A stretch of 37,927 bases of DNA from Chloroflexota bacterium (GTDB lineage: Bacteria > Chloroflexota > Anaerolineae > Caldilineales > Caldilineaceae). The notes under the pieces are model-generated. The model had not been told where the DNA came from. It made no database searches and saw only the letters and a list, made by a program, of their open reading frames with translations. The DNA lies in contig JASGTU010000083.1 in NCBI GenBank assembly GCA_030058085.1, positions 1-37,927 of the forward strand. Direction: 5' to 3'. The position numbers were made by a program, and so were the translations under genes. Numbering within the stretch: position 1 is the stretch's first letter; every line of letters starts with the position of its first letter. Below, piece by piece: positions 16,137-26,266 of this stretch.

Positions 16137-17504
16137 TCACTTCAAAATGTAGCGCGTCCCCCGCTTATCGCCAATCTTGAGCAGCACGCCCTTACTCACC
16201 AGGTCCGCCAAATCCAGGCGAAGCGTCTCTGCGCCGACATGAGGGCACAACTCACGATACTCCCGGTTCGTGATCGTCCCCTCCCGCTGCACGAATTCTA
16301 CAGCTTTGATCTGCCGCTCATTCATCGTGTGTTCCCACGACGGTACGACGCGCTCGGGGTCCTTGGTATTGTACAGAATCACGGAAAAACGGTGGCTCTT
16401 CGCCTCGAATTTCGGGGGCAGATGGCCGGCGTTGACCATGTCTTCGATCATACGGTCTACGCCAAGTCCCAATTCTTCGATGTAGCCCCACTGGAAGAGG
16501 CCGTTCACGATCCGCGGATTGCGACTGTAGTGCTCTTCGACAATGTTATCCAACGTGATGTGCGCCGGAAGCCCGCCGGGGCTGGTCACCTCAAGTCGGT
16601 CGGTGTACATGCGCACCTCGATGCTGCGGCCTGTCAACCTGTAGTCGCGATGCGCCACCGCGTTGACTAGCGCCTCGCGCACCGACGACTGCGGGTACTC
16701 GGTCTGTTCCTGGCGATGCAGCCCCTTCACGACCGCCTGCTTGTCCATCTCCTCCCAGATCACACGCCAAGCCCGGTCGATGATACGCGGCAGGGGACCG
16801 GTGAACTCCTCGCGCCGGCCATAGCCGAACGCGCCCTCCGGCCCTCGTGGCTGCGTGTCGGAGAACTTGACGAATATCGCCCGGCTGTGCGGCATGAATA
16901 ACTGAGGATCCTTGCCGAAGAGCAGCAAACCACTTACCGTAGGCTTGCCCTCGTCAGTCAGCGCGCCGATCTGCTGTAGCAGCCGGTCCTTGGGCAGCAC
17001 GCTGGCGCGCGGGCTGCGACGTTGCCGGCGTTCCAAGTAGGTGTCGATGACCTCGTCTTCCAGGTCATCACGCGTGGCGCCGGGCACTTCCTGCAACTCG
17101 AAATCGACGCCCGGTCGAGTCCCCATCATCCTGGCGGCTTCGTCGGCGTCGAGCGGACGGTTCTCGGCGCCGCGCCGCACCAGGATTCTGCCATCCGCCA
17201 GTGCGTGCAGCTCGTCGCTGCGCTCCACGCGCACGAGTACTGCGTTGCCGTTTGGTGTCTCCTGCACTTGCCATTCGGTGCGCACCGGGGGGCGGCAAAG
17301 GCGCAGCGCCGCAGCCAGCGCATCCGTGGCGTCTTCCTCCGCGTGCCGGTTCTGCACTTCGCCTGCGGCGTCCATGCCCAGCACGAGCGTACCGCCGCCG
17401 CTATTGGCGAACGCGGTAAGCGTTTCCGCCATCCGTTGCGGGTCTAGTTGCGGAAGGTACTCAAGTTCTTGGCCGGGCGGACGTTTCGCTGCAGCCGTCT
17501 GCAT
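16137..17504 (-). CDS. AlbA_2 / histidine-kinase-like ATPase / winged-helix transcriptional regulator
   Basis: 455-residue protein of the divergent-AAA 'putative transcriptional regulator' group. The N-terminal AlbA_2 (Schlafen-like) domain has LTAFANSGGGTLVLGMD at about 30-47. A GHKL-type ATP-binding C-terminal module follows, with SSVREALVNAVAHRDY, then a glycine/asparagine segment ending in GLGVDRM, and a final winged helix (TNREYRELCP). ATG 17504 has AGGAGA upstream. It follows gyrA by 38 bases, so the two are probably cotranscribed. The family is widespread but its targets are mostly unknown; a DNA-binding or stress role is inferred. Confidence 0.82.
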   Translation of the reverse strand: MQTAAAKRPPGQELEYLPQLDPQRMAETLTAFANSGGGTLVLGMDAAGEVQNRHAEEDATDALAAALRLCRPPVRTEWQVQETPNGNAVLVRVERSDELHALADGRILVRRGAENRPLDADEAARMMGTRPGVDFELQEVPGATRDDLEDEVIDTYLERRQRRSPRASVLPKDRLLQQIGALTDEGKPTVSGLLLFGKDPQLFMPHSRAIFVKFSDTQPRGPEGAFGYGRREEFTGPLPRIIDRAWRVIWEEMDKQAVVKGLHRQEQTEYPQSSVREALVNAVAHRDYRLTGRSIEVRMYTDRLEVTSPGGLPAHITLDNIVEEHYSRNPRIVNGLFQWGYIEELGLGVDRMIEDMVNAGHLPPKFEAKSHRFSVILYNTKDPERVVPSWEHTMNERQIKAVEFVQREGTITNREYRELCPHVGAETLRLDLADLVSKGVLLKIGDKRGTRYILK

Positions 17505-17542
17505 CCTGTCCGTCTCCTACGTCGAGCGCGCGACGACAAACA

Positions 17543-20221
17543 TCACGCGTCGCCGTCCCCCTTCTGCTGCGCATCGCCCTCGATCGCTACGGCCTGATAG
17601 TCGTCTGGCAGTTCGCCGTTTGCTGCAACCTCAGGGCTATCTCCGTCCTGAGCGCCGCCGTCTACGCCGCGCGTGAGGTCTTCATGCGTCAGTACAGCTA
17701 GCGCCGCTACACTGTCCTCTCCCTGCAAGTTGACCACGCGCACGCCGCGCGTGCTGCGTCCCATCCGGCTAATACCGGAGACAGGCGTGCGCAGGATGAT
17801 GCCGTTGGCCGTCATAACCGTTACGTGGTCATCCGGGCTGACAACCCGCGCCGCGGCGATCGGCCCGACCTCGTCCAATCTTCGATGGTCTGTCGTCCAC
17901 ACGCCCTGCGTATATCGACCCTTCACCGGATAATCCTCAAGCGGGGCTCGCTTTCCCCACCCACGCTCATGCAATACCAATAAATCCGCATCCGGCTTCA
18001 CCACGTCCAGGCTGACGATCTCGTCGTCGTCTATCAGGCGCATCGCCATAACGCCGGCGGCAATTCGCCCCATTGGACGCAACGCCGTTTCGTGGAAGCG
18101 CAGCGCCTTGCCACGGCGTGTGACTAGGATGAACTCCTCATCGCCGCTGGTCAAACGCGCCCAATCCAGCGAATCGTTTTCGTCCAAATTCATGGCAATC
18201 AAACCGGTAGCGCGCACGTTGGCAAAGACGGAGAGCGCCATCCGCTTGATCCGCGCCTTGCGCGTGATCAGCGTCACGTATTCCGCCTGTTCAAAGTCCG
18301 GCACAACCAACATCGTCGAGATCGTCTCGTCGGGCATCAAACTCAGCACGTTGGCGATGTGAGCGCCGCGCGCATTGCGTCCGCCCTCCGGCAGTTCGTA
18401 AACCCGGCTGCTGTACACCCGCCCCTTGTTGGTGAAGAACAAGATATAGTCCAAGGTACGCGCCGCCGACAGGCTGATCACCTCGTCCTCCTGGCGCATC
18501 GTCGTGCCGCGGCTGCCGCGACCGCCTCTGCCCTGCGCCCGGAACGTGTCCGCCGAGATGCGTTTGATGTATGACCCCGCGCTGTAACTGATCAGCACAT
18601 TGTCCTGTGTGATCAGGTCCTCCTCGGTGAAGTCGCCGCTGGCGTCCGAAGCGATGGTCGTACGCCGCGCGTCCCCGAACTTGTCGTGCAGCCACAGAAT
18701 ATCTTCTTTGATGATGCCGCGGATCTTCTCAGGGTGCGCCAGCAGATCCTCCAGATAGGCGATGCGCTGCATGATCTCCGTGTACTCGTCTTCGATCCGC
18801 TGCCGTTCCAGAGCGGCGATACGGCGCAACTGCATATCCAGTATCGCCTGCGCCTGCACCTCGCTCAGGCCAAAGCGTTCCATCAATCCCGAACGAGCCG
18901 CCTCCGCGCTCTCGCTCTGGCGGATCGTCTGGATGACCTCATCGAGGAACTGGAGCGCGATGCGCAGCCCTTCCAGGATATGTGCGCGTTCGCGCGCCTT
19001 GCCAAGTTGGTAACGGGTGCGTCGCGTCAATACCTCGAAGCGGTGATCAACATAGACGATCAGCGCCTTGCGCAGCGATAGCGTCGTCGGCTGTCCGTCG
19101 ACCAGCGCCAGCGTGTTGACGCCAAAGGTGGTCTGGAGCTGCGTATGCTTGAAAAGCCGGTTGCGCACCTTCTTAGGCGCAGCGCCTCGCTTCAGCTCGA
19201 TCACAATGCGCATGCCGGTGCGATCGCTCTCGTCGCGCAGATCGCTGATCTGGTCGAGCACACCGCTGCGCGCCAGTTCCGCCATGCGCTCGATCAGCGC
19301 TGACTTGTTGACCTGGTACGGGATCTCCGTGACGATAATGCGGAATCTGCCGCTGTTCATCTCTTCGATGTTGGTTTTGGCGCGCAGAATCACGCGACCT
19401 CGCCCCGTACCGAGCGCCTGCCGGATGCCCTCTGTGCCGAGGATAATGCCGCCCGTAGGGAAGTCAGGCCCTTTGACGAACTCCATCAATTCCTCAAGGC
19501 CGATCTCGTTGCGCCGCTCCCACTCATCGATCACGAACGCAATCGCGTCCGCGATCTCGGACAGATTATGCGGAGGGATGTTCGTGGCCATACCCACGGC
19601 GATGCCGCTCGTACCGTTGAGCAGCAAGTTCGGTAGCATGGCGGGCAATACCTGCGGCTCAAGCAGGCTGTCGTCGAAGTTCGATTGCCAATCCACCGTG
19701 TCCTGGTCGATATCGCGCAGCACGGTTTCGGCAATCGCGGCCAACCGGGCTTCTGTATAACGCATAGCCGCCGGGCTGTCACCGTCCACCGAGCCGAAGT
19801 TGCCCTGCCCGTCGACAAGCGGATAGCGCAGGCTAAAGTCCTGGGCCATGCGCGCCATGGCGTCATAGACGGCAGAGTCGCCATGCGGGTGGTACTTACC
19901 AAGCACTTCACCGACAATACGCGCGCTTTTCTTGTACGGAGTATTCGACTGCAACCCCATATCATTCATGGCGTACAAGATACGCCGATGCACGGGCTTG
20001 AAACCGTCGCGTGCATCGGGCAACGCGCGTGCCACGATCACGCTCATGGCGTAATCTAGGTAGCTAGCCCGCATCTCATCATCGATGGAAACGGCGCGCA
20101 CAATGCCACCGTAGCCGTTGTCGCCGTTCACCGAATCTAAAGACGCGCCATTAGAAGGCAAGGCCGAAATTGTATCATCCATCTCCCCGCCATCATCCTG
20201 GGGATCGAAGTTCTCGTCCAT
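17543..20221 (-). CDS. gyrA: DNA gyrase subunit A
   Basis: 892-residue type II topoisomerase subunit that breaks and rejoins DNA. The catalytic Tyr155 is in [10 protein letters not shown]. The quinolone region reads [17 protein letters not shown] with Ser116 and Asp120, so the wild-type sensitive residues are kept. The C-terminal domain has six-bladed repeats and a GyrA-box-like QGRGGRG, supporting gyrA over parC. It has an acidic N-terminal extension of about 35 residues before the conserved [22 protein letters not shown] 20221 follows GGAG by seven bases. gyrB is not in the window. Confidence 0.95.
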   Translation of the reverse strand: MDENFDPQDDGGEMDDTISALPSNGASLDSVNGDNGYGGIVRAVSIDDEMRASYLDYAMSVIVARALPDARDGFKPVHRRILYAMNDMGLQSNTPYKKSARIVGEVLGKYHPHGDSAVYDAMARMAQDFSLRYPLVDGQGNFGSVDGDSPAAMRYTEARLAAIAETVLRDIDQDTVDWQSNFDDSLLEPQVLPAMLPNLLLNGTSGIAVGMATNIPPHNLSEIADAIAFVIDEWERRNEIGLEELMEFVKGPDFPTGGIILGTEGIRQALGTGRGRVILRAKTNIEEMNSGRFRIIVTEIPYQVNKSALIERMAELARSGVLDQISDLRDESDRTGMRIVIELKRGAAPKKVRNRLFKHTQLQTTFGVNTLALVDGQPTTLSLRKALIVYVDHRFEVLTRRTRYQLGKARERAHILEGLRIALQFLDEVIQTIRQSESAEAARSGLMERFGLSEVQAQAILDMQLRRIAALERQRIEDEYTEIMQRIAYLEDLLAHPEKIRGIIKEDILWLHDKFGDARRTTIASDASGDFTEEDLITQDNVLISYSAGSYIKRISADTFRAQGRGGRGSRGTTMRQEDEVISLSAARTLDYILFFTNKGRVYSSRVYELPEGGRNARGAHIANVLSLMPDETISTMLVVPDFEQAEYVTLITRKARIKRMALSVFANVRATGLIAMNLDENDSLDWARLTSGDEEFILVTRRGKALRFHETALRPMGRIAAGVMAMRLIDDDEIVSLDVVKPDADLLVLHERGWGKRAPLEDYPVKGRYTQGVWTTDHRRLDEVGPIAAARVVSPDDHVTVMTANGIILRTPVSGISRMGRSTRGVRVVNLQGEDSVAALAVLTHEDLTRGVDGGAQDGDSPEVAANGELPDDYQAVAIEGDAQQKGDGDA

Positions 20222-20349
20222 TCAATGACTCCAACGTTCAATTGCTCGCCAATTTGGGCCGGCATCGCCCAAAACCGCCGGTAGACCTCGTCGGGCAATC
20301 GAATGATGCCACGTCTTCGACAGACGCCGAGGCCCATAACATAATCCTC

Positions 20350-20355
20350 ATTATA
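20350..20355 (-). promoter_or_regulatory. Possible promoter of gyrA
   Basis: A perfect TATAAT on the minus strand lies about 130 bases upstream of gyrA, but the -35 region is poor. No gene is seen in the rest of 20222-20588 apart from the plus-strand promoter at 20497. Confidence 0.4.
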
Positions 20356-20496
20356 CCTCATTTTGCAGGCGTTCCCCAACCTGGCAGCCCCGATTATCGA
20401 ACATTTGTGCCGCAGGTCGCTCATTCGCCCGGAATGTCTTCTGCCGCCCTTCGTCCTGGCTAAAGGGCCTATCAACGCGCCTATTCTCTGTCCACT

Positions 20497-20525
20497 TTGA
20501 CGCGCCAGCGCGGCCATGTTAGCAT
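20497..20525 (+). promoter_or_regulatory. Promoter of the DUF2723-like gene
   Basis: TTGACG (20497-20502) and TAGCAT (20520-20525) are spaced by exactly 17 bases, about 64 bases before the GTG start at 20589. Confidence 0.55.
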
Positions 20526-20588
20526 CTTGCTCAACCTGCGCGTCGCCTGCATCCGCCGGCTAGACGCTAGCCCTCGGAACTGAGACCC

Positions 20589-22628
20589 GTGACGATCCCT
20601 GTTGCACCCAGCGAAGAAAACACCGCGCCGCGCCGCCCGGCGCCACGCGCCATTGCCGGCCTCGTCCTGATCGCGCTTGCGGTGACGCTCTATGCATTCA
20701 CCCTCGACAACGGCCTGCAGCCCTATGAACTTCATGGCGGCGACCTCATCACCCACCAGTACGCACAGGTGCAGGCGCGCCCCAGCAACGCGCCCGGCTA
20801 CCCGCTGTACACGATGGGCGGCTGGCTCTGGTTTCACGCCATCCGCGCCGGTTACGCCGCGGCAGGCGCCTCCCATCCCAATCCCATCCCTATCCTGAGC
20901 AGCTATAGCACGCTCTGGGCATTGATCGCGCTTTGGCTGCTCTACCAGTTGATCTGCGAAATCACCGGCTCCACACGAAGCCCGGACGGAAACTGGCAAG
21001 CCGCCTTCTTGCTCAGCTCATTCTTCGCGGTCACCTACTTCTTCTGGTACTACGCTACCACCACCGAGCAATACAGCAGCGCTGTCGCCCAGACGCTTGG
21101 CATCGTCTATCTGTACATCCGTTGGGAGCAGCAGCCGGACAACATGCGCCGCCTCTTCTTGTTGGCTTTCCTGTGCGGCCTGAGCCTGGCGCACATGCTG
21201 ACAGTCGCCCTGATCGTGCCGCCCATTGTCGCCGCCGTGCTGTGGCGCAACCCCAAACTGCTGCGCGACGTGCGCGCCGTCTTGGGCAGCATACTTGCTG
21301 CAGCACTGCCGCTGATTTCGTACGCCTATGTCTACATCCGCGGGGCGCAGCGCCCTGAATGGCGCGGCGCGGGCGAATGGGACACTACCCTATCTTGGTT
21401 CCTCACGTTTGTCAGCACAGCCCAAGGGCGTGAAGAACTCCTGTGGGGCTTCGAGCCGGGACGGAGCTTTTTCGGCAACGGTTTTCCGCAGTTGATTGTC
21501 GACGAACTGGGCTGGATACTCCTCATTGCCGGTATCGCCGGTATCGCCGCGCTCAAACGCCCGTTGTCGCATATCCTTTACAGCACGCTGGGTCTGTATA
21601 TCGTCTTCGCCTGGGCTTATCGTTACGGCAACTGGTTCCAGGTGATCCTGCCGGCCTATCCGCTCATCCTTGTGGGAGCCGGCGCAGCCATCGAGCGCAT
21701 ACAGAACTCCGCAGTTAAGGGCAGACCTCAAGCTCGGTCGAACATACCCGGCAATCGCCTGTGGCGATCGGCGCGCCAGAACGCGCCGCTCATCGTGCTG
21801 ATAGCCTTGATCGCCTGGCGCGTCGACGCTTCACTGCCCACTACCGGCAGCCGCAATCGGCCCCAAGACACAGCGCTGGACCGAGCCGCCTTGCTCATAG
21901 ACCAGCCTTTGCCCCAGGGATCAGCCCTTTTCGCCTCGGTCGACGACGCCCTCGCCCTCCAATACCTCACGCAGATCTGGTCTTTACGTCCGGATTTGCG
22001 CGTGCTAAGCAGCAGAAAAGCTGATCAGGAGTTAGCCCGCAACCCAGTCTTTACCACTTGGGACGCAGCCCCGACGCTGCTGGACGAGCTAACCACCGCG
22101 CCGCCGCAAGCTGTCGAAGCTTTTTCGCCCGACTGGCTAATACTCGTCCCCGCCTCCGCCACAGCCGATGCGGACAGAGGAACGCTAGCCACCACGGAGC
22201 CAGCCGAATACCTCGACTATCCGCTTCGCGACGGCGTGACTCTAGCCGGCTATCGCGTCGCGCCGTCGCCCCGCGGCGAACCGGTGGTCGCCTCGGCGCG
22301 CGCAACCACGGATCTCACGCTCTACTGGCGCCTGGAAGAAGCGCAATGGCCTGAGGACCTATCTATAAGCGTACGACCTACACGCGACGGCGACTTCGTG
22401 TTCGACAACGGCGGAGCGCTGTTGCAGATCGACCGCAGCCAACCTGCCGGCGGTCTCACCCGACCGGCCGTGACCGGCGGCGCGCCCATCGTCTCCGATC
22501 CCTACCGCCTCCCGGTCCTCCCCGCCCCCGAACCGCTACCGGATGGCGCGGCAGTCATTGTCTACGCGCCGTCCGCAGACGGCTTCACCGACATCGCTCG
22601 CATCGACATTGCCCTGGACAGCCAATAG
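20589..22628 (+). CDS. DUF2723-like multi-membrane glycosyltransferase
   Basis: 679 residues. After a short basic N-terminus come about ten membrane helices (residues ~20-410), then a soluble region rich in beta strands (~450-679). The first outside loop has GGDLITHQYAQ and NAPGYPLYTMGGWLWFH, the pattern of DUF2723/TMEM260-like protein O-mannosyltransferases (GT-C fold). It likely transfers sugar from a lipid-linked donor at the membrane's outer face; acceptor unknown. It starts at GTG 20589. It is close to, but transcribed separately from, the SH3 lipoprotein cluster. Its family assignment rests on loop motifs and topology, so it is moderate. Confidence 0.7.
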   Translation: MTIPVAPSEENTAPRRPAPRAIAGLVLIALAVTLYAFTLDNGLQPYELHGGDLITHQYAQVQARPSNAPGYPLYTMGGWLWFHAIRAGYAAAGASHPNPIPILSSYSTLWALIALWLLYQLICEITGSTRSPDGNWQAAFLLSSFFAVTYFFWYYATTTEQYSSAVAQTLGIVYLYIRWEQQPDNMRRLFLLAFLCGLSLAHMLTVALIVPPIVAAVLWRNPKLLRDVRAVLGSILAAALPLISYAYVYIRGAQRPEWRGAGEWDTTLSWFLTFVSTAQGREELLWGFEPGRSFFGNGFPQLIVDELGWILLIAGIAGIAALKRPLSHILYSTLGLYIVFAWAYRYGNWFQVILPAYPLILVGAGAAIERIQNSAVKGRPQARSNIPGNRLWRSARQNAPLIVLIALIAWRVDASLPTTGSRNRPQDTALDRAALLIDQPLPQGSALFASVDDALALQYLTQIWSLRPDLRVLSSRKADQELARNPVFTTWDAAPTLLDELTTAPPQAVEAFSPDWLILVPASATADADRGTLATTEPAEYLDYPLRDGVTLAGYRVAPSPRGEPVVASARATTDLTLYWRLEEAQWPEDLSISVRPTRDGDFVFDNGGALLQIDRSQPAGGLTRPAVTGGAPIVSDPYRLPVLPAPEPLPDGAAVIVYAPSADGFTDIARIDIALDSQ

Positions 22629-22733
22629 CAACAGGCGCCGCCCTCAACTTTTGGCGACGCCCGTTAGGTTTCATTGTATGCCGTAAGCGGAACCACTATT
22701 TCCACTCGATACCAGAGCGACCGGCCGCGAGGG

Positions 22734-23339
22734 CTACTCCTCTTCGGCTTCCTCGGCTTCGGCTTCTTCTTCCGCCGCCTCTTCCGCCTCGGCTGCTGCA
22801 CGCGCGGCGGCGTCAGCCGCCTCTTTCTCCGCCTGAGCCTTCGCCTTGGCAGCCGCACGCGCCTCAGCCGCGGCCCAAGTCTCACCTTCACGCACTACAG
22901 CCACTTGGAATTCGGCGGACACGTCGGCCATAAAGCGCAGGTCCAGCGCGTGGATGCCCAGTTCGCGCAATGGGTGCTCTAGCTGGATGCGGCGGCGGTC
23001 CACCTCAAAGCCCACAGCCTCGCTCAACTTATCCGCGATCTCATGCGCCGTCACCGAACCATAGAGTCGCTCATTCTCGCCCGCGCGCGCCTCGAACAAG
23101 AGACGCTGCCCGCGCACCACCGCAGCCTGCGACTCCGCATGGGCGCGCTCACGCGCACGCCGGCGGATGCCCGCCTGCCGGATCTCTTCAGCTTGCTTCA
23201 GTGCGCCTTTCGTCGCCAAGATCGCCAACCCGCGCGGCATTAGGTAGTTCCTGGCGTACCCGCCGGCAACCACGCGTACATCCCCCGCTTCGCCCAGATC
23301 GAGCACATCTTGTACCAACAACACTTTTGTTCGAGCCAT
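22734..23339 (-). CDS. rplI: Ribosomal protein L9 with Ala/Glu tail
   Basis: 201 residues; a typical L9 has about 150. The N-terminal 23S rRNA-binding domain ([30 protein letters not shown]) and the C-terminal domain with [13 protein letters not shown] are intact. From about residue 154 to the end is a low-complexity Ala/Glu/Lys extension, almost purely Ala/Glu at the end. ATG 23339 has AGGAG five bases upstream. The gene stands alone, without rpsF, ssb or rpsR beside it. Confidence 0.95.
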   Translation of the reverse strand: MARTKVLLVQDVLDLGEAGDVRVVAGGYARNYLMPRGLAILATKGALKQAEEIRQAGIRRRARERAHAESQAAVVRGQRLLFEARAGENERLYGSVTAHEIADKLSEAVGFEVDRRRIQLEHPLRELGIHALDLRFMADVSAEFQVAVVREGETWAAAEARAAAKAKAQAEKEAADAAARAAAEAEEAAEEEAEAEEAEEE

Positions 23340-23604
23340 CGTAACTCCTGCTTTCGTTTACGAGGTATCCGTTCATCACGGCGGCAAAGCGACCCGCTCG
23401 CTCTGCTTATAAGACGCGCCCGCCAACGATCTTCACGCTGTCCGGGCAACGTTCCCATTTTAGCCCACCCTTCTTCCTGCGCCAAATCCCCGGGCAGCGT
23501 ACACGCGTTACTCCCCATAGCCCCGGCGCTCTTCCTCCTTCCTAGTCGCTGACCGACGCGTGGAGACATCTCACCAAACGTCGTTCCCTGGGAAAGCGGA
23601 TGCT

Positions 23605-23634
23605 TTGGGATTCGTTCCGGATCCGTGCTATACT
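23605..23634 (+). promoter_or_regulatory. Promoter of the SH3 lipoprotein cluster
   Basis: TTGGGA (23605-23610) and TGC-TATACT (-10 at 23629-23634) are spaced by 18 bases, about 125 bases upstream of ATG 23761. The remainder of the 23340-23760 gap holds the rplI leader and nothing else that I can support. Confidence 0.55.
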
Positions 23635-23760
23635 CGCGGCGTCGCCACCGCAGACCATTGCTCGCTTATCCGGTCCAGCCGATTCAAGGTTCAGCTATTG
23701 GATCCTCCTGAAGCAGCACTCTCGAATTCCCGCAACGCTAGGCGGCATCGCGCCGATCCC

Positions 23761-25020
23761 ATGCACGAAACGCCCGGGCACACCGTCATATTGCTTGTAC
23801 TTCTAGCCTTGGCAATGTCAAGCCTGGCCTGTTCTACCGGCTCGCTCTTCGAACGCCAACCGTCTCCACTGCCGCCGACCCGTACACCTGCTCCTACCTT
23901 CACGCCTGTGGACGCCGCTTCTCAACTTGTAGTCATCACGCCGCCGCCCCAAACGCCGGGGGTGATAGTCGTGCCGCCCGGCGTCGACCCGCGCACGCTG
24001 ATCCCCCTGCCGCCTACGTCCACCTGGACGCCGTCGCCCACGCCGACTACGCCGCCGCCGACCGTTCCAACCGCTACAGAGGTTTCACTCCTCCCGTCGC
24101 CGACCCCGCCGGCGCGCACCCCGCTGCCGCGCGAAGTGCAAATCCCGCCGCCTACGTTTCCACCGCTTATACCGCCAGGCGGGCTATCGCCTATCGACAC
24201 GCCGACGCCTTCTGCGACGCCGCAGCCAAGCAACACGCCTACCATCACCCCGACGCCCTACGTTCTCGTGGAAAGCGGCCTGGTCAGCCTACGCTCCGGT
24301 CCTGGCGTCGACTATCCGCTCGTCGCCCAATTAGGGCCGGGAATCCCGGTAGCTATCGTCGGACGCAACCCCGAAGGCGCGTGGCTACAGATCTGCTGCG
24401 TCAACGGCAACTCTGTGTGGGTCGCGCAGAACCATGTGCAGGTCGTCAACGACGCCAGCTCCGCCGTCCTCGTCCTTGCCGAAACGCCGCCTACGCCAAC
24501 TGAAACGAGCACACCCACCGATACGCCCACCGTGACGCCGACACCCACGGTGACGCCTTATCCGTTCCAGGTCTCCGAAGGCCCGCTATTCTTCCCAACC
24601 AACAATGACCTGTTTACGATCTGGGCCAGCATCGCCGCACCCGGCCCCGACGGCGGCATCCCGCTCCCCGGATACTACCTAAAGGTGCAGTTCCGCAACC
24701 GCGACGACCGCTCGACATTCGACGACCGGCCCAACACCAAGGGCGAAAGCCCTAGTGCGGACCGCTTCGGGTATAATGTTCCCGCGGGTACGGCGAGCGG
24801 CAATCGCGTCCGCTTCAACTACAAGTTCGAGTTTTTCCCGCCGGACCCAAAGGAAGAAGACCCGTTCACCACAGACACGCGGCTCCACGTCATCGACGGC
24901 TACTGGCGAGTCTTCGTAATCGACGGCAATGGAACGCAGCTTTCTCCGGCGGTGGAATTCAATACCCTGCTGGGAAACAACAATCGGGAAGTCTTCATTG
25001 GCTGGATGCGTACCAACTGA
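23761..25020 (+). CDS. SH3-domain lipoprotein, paralog 1
   Basis: 419 residues. The N-terminal signal ends in a lipobox-like SSLAC with Cys24 as the likely lipidated residue. A long Pro/Thr-rich linker (about 28-170) follows, then a bacterial SH3 domain from [13 protein letters not shown] to [12 protein letters not shown], a second short TP linker, and a C-terminal beta domain ([12 protein letters not shown] ... [10 protein letters not shown]). I expect a surface-anchored, cell-wall-binding or protein-binding role. The start at ATG 23761 gives a proper signal peptide, though no strong ribosome site is seen; a frame to 23560 has no support. It is first of three tandem paralogs. The function is unknown. 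Confidence 0.75.
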   Translation: MHETPGHTVILLVLLALAMSSLACSTGSLFERQPSPLPPTRTPAPTFTPVDAASQLVVITPPPQTPGVIVVPPGVDPRTLIPLPPTSTWTPSPTPTTPPPTVPTATEVSLLPSPTPPARTPLPREVQIPPPTFPPLIPPGGLSPIDTPTPSATPQPSNTPTITPTPYVLVESGLVSLRSGPGVDYPLVAQLGPGIPVAIVGRNPEGAWLQICCVNGNSVWVAQNHVQVVNDASSAVLVLAETPPTPTETSTPTDTPTVTPTPTVTPYPFQVSEGPLFFPTNNDLFTIWASIAAPGPDGGIPLPGYYLKVQFRNRDDRSTFDDRPNTKGESPSADRFGYNVPAGTASGNRVRFNYKFEFFPPDPKEEDPFTTDTRLHVIDGYWRVFVIDGNGTQLSPAVEFNTLLGNNNREVFIGWMRTN

Positions 25021-25045
25021 CGCAAACGACGCCCGCGCCGATTCT

Positions 25046-26266
25046 GTGAACTCCGCAGACTCGACGCGCACTAACCGAGACGCTGCTGATGCGACTATCG
25101 GCGTGCCTGCAGACATTGCTGCTGGCGTCCGCCCGCCGCGCGCGCATACTGCCCATCGGACATGGCTCATCGCCGGCGTTTTTCTCCTCCTCACGCTTGG
25201 CTGTTCAGCCGCCGACCTCGTACAGCGCCAACGCGTCACGCCCTCGCCTGAGCCGGAAACGACGTTCGTACCTACCTTTACGCCTACACCCGCCATCATG
25301 CAGACACTGGTCATCGTCACCCCGCCGTCAGACGGAAAGCCCGGCGTGATTATCATACCGCCTGGCATGGATCCGAACGCTGTGCTGCCCGAACTGCCTT
25401 CGGCGACGCCTGTTATCCCTGTCGAGGACGGAATCGAAACGCCTCTCCCTGGCATCCCGGGCGCCGCCGCGCCAACGTCCACCAGTCCGCCGGCTCCAAC
25501 TGCGACGCCAACGCCGCCGCCAACGCCCTACATCACGGTGGCTTCCGGCCTAGTGACCTTACGCACCGGCCCCGGCGTCGAGTATCCCCAGATCGCGCAG
25601 CTTGGCCCCAACATCCCCGTCGCCATCATCGGTCGCAGCGCAGACGGCTCCTGGCTGGAAATCTGCTGTATCAGCGGTCAGTCGATGTGGGTGGCTGCGC
25701 AACACGTTATCGTTAACAATGACATCGCCCTTGCGCCAGAATCGGTCGCCGAAGCGCCTCCGACTGCGACGCCTACTGGCACGCCGACCGAGACGCCTAC
25801 GCCGACGCCAACCTACACGCCGACGCCTTACCCCTTCGAGTTGGCGATTGGACCGCAGTTCTTCCCCACCAACAACGAATACATCACCATTTGGGTCAAG
25901 CTTTACGTAGGCATCCCGCCCGCCGAGGAAGCCGCACCGAACCATTACCTCACAGTGACATTCGAAGGATTCCAACGTCCTAATCATTTGGGTAATATTC
26001 CCAGCGCCGACCATCTTGATTACAGCGCTCCGCCCGGTTCAGGCAATCGAGTGCTCTACAACTACAAATACGAGTACCATCCACCCGATCCGAACACGCT
26101 CGATCCGCCCAGTAGCCTTACCCCGCTCGAGTTGTTGGGAACGGGAGCCTGGACGGTATACGTTTCAGATGGTGCGGGAACCCAGCTTTCACAGGCAGTC
26201 ACCTTTACGACGACACCCAGCAACCCAAATCGTGAAATCTACATCGGTTGGGTTAGAGTACGCTAA
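25046..26266 (+). CDS. SH3-domain lipoprotein, paralog 2
   Basis: About 406 residues from GTG 25046; GTG 25103 or an overlapping ATG at 24929 are alternatives, none with a good ribosome site. The membrane segment [14 protein letters not shown] ends in a lipidation-type cysteine. The layout copies paralog 1: TP linker, SH3 domain ([13 protein letters not shown] to [12 protein letters not shown]), TP linker, then a beta domain with [12 protein letters not shown] and [10 protein letters not shown]. The identical order and motifs show a recent local duplication. Its stop TAA overlaps the next ATG. Confidence 0.7.
   Translation: MNSADSTRTNRDAADATIGVPADIAAGVRPPRAHTAHRTWLIAGVFLLLTLGCSAADLVQRQRVTPSPEPETTFVPTFTPTPAIMQTLVIVTPPSDGKPGVIIIPPGMDPNAVLPELPSATPVIPVEDGIETPLPGIPGAAAPTSTSPPAPTATPTPPPTPYITVASGLVTLRTGPGVEYPQIAQLGPNIPVAIIGRSADGSWLEICCISGQSMWVAAQHVIVNNDIALAPESVAEAPPTATPTGTPTETPTPTPTYTPTPYPFELAIGPQFFPTNNEYITIWVKLYVGIPPAEEAAPNHYLTVTFEGFQRPNHLGNIPSADHLDYSAPPGSGNRVLYNYKYEYHPPDPNTLDPPSSLTPLELLGTGAWTVYVSDGAGTQLSQAVTFTTTPSNPNREIYIGWVRVR

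Noticed and set aside
22664-22891. Lys/Arg-rich minus-strand protein
   Set aside because: It is a frame-shifted shadow of the Ala/Glu tail of ribosomal protein L9.
24679-25482. 267-residue minus-strand frame
   Set aside because: It is antisense to the SH3 lipoproteins; its Gly/Val-rich parts mirror the Pro/Thr linkers.
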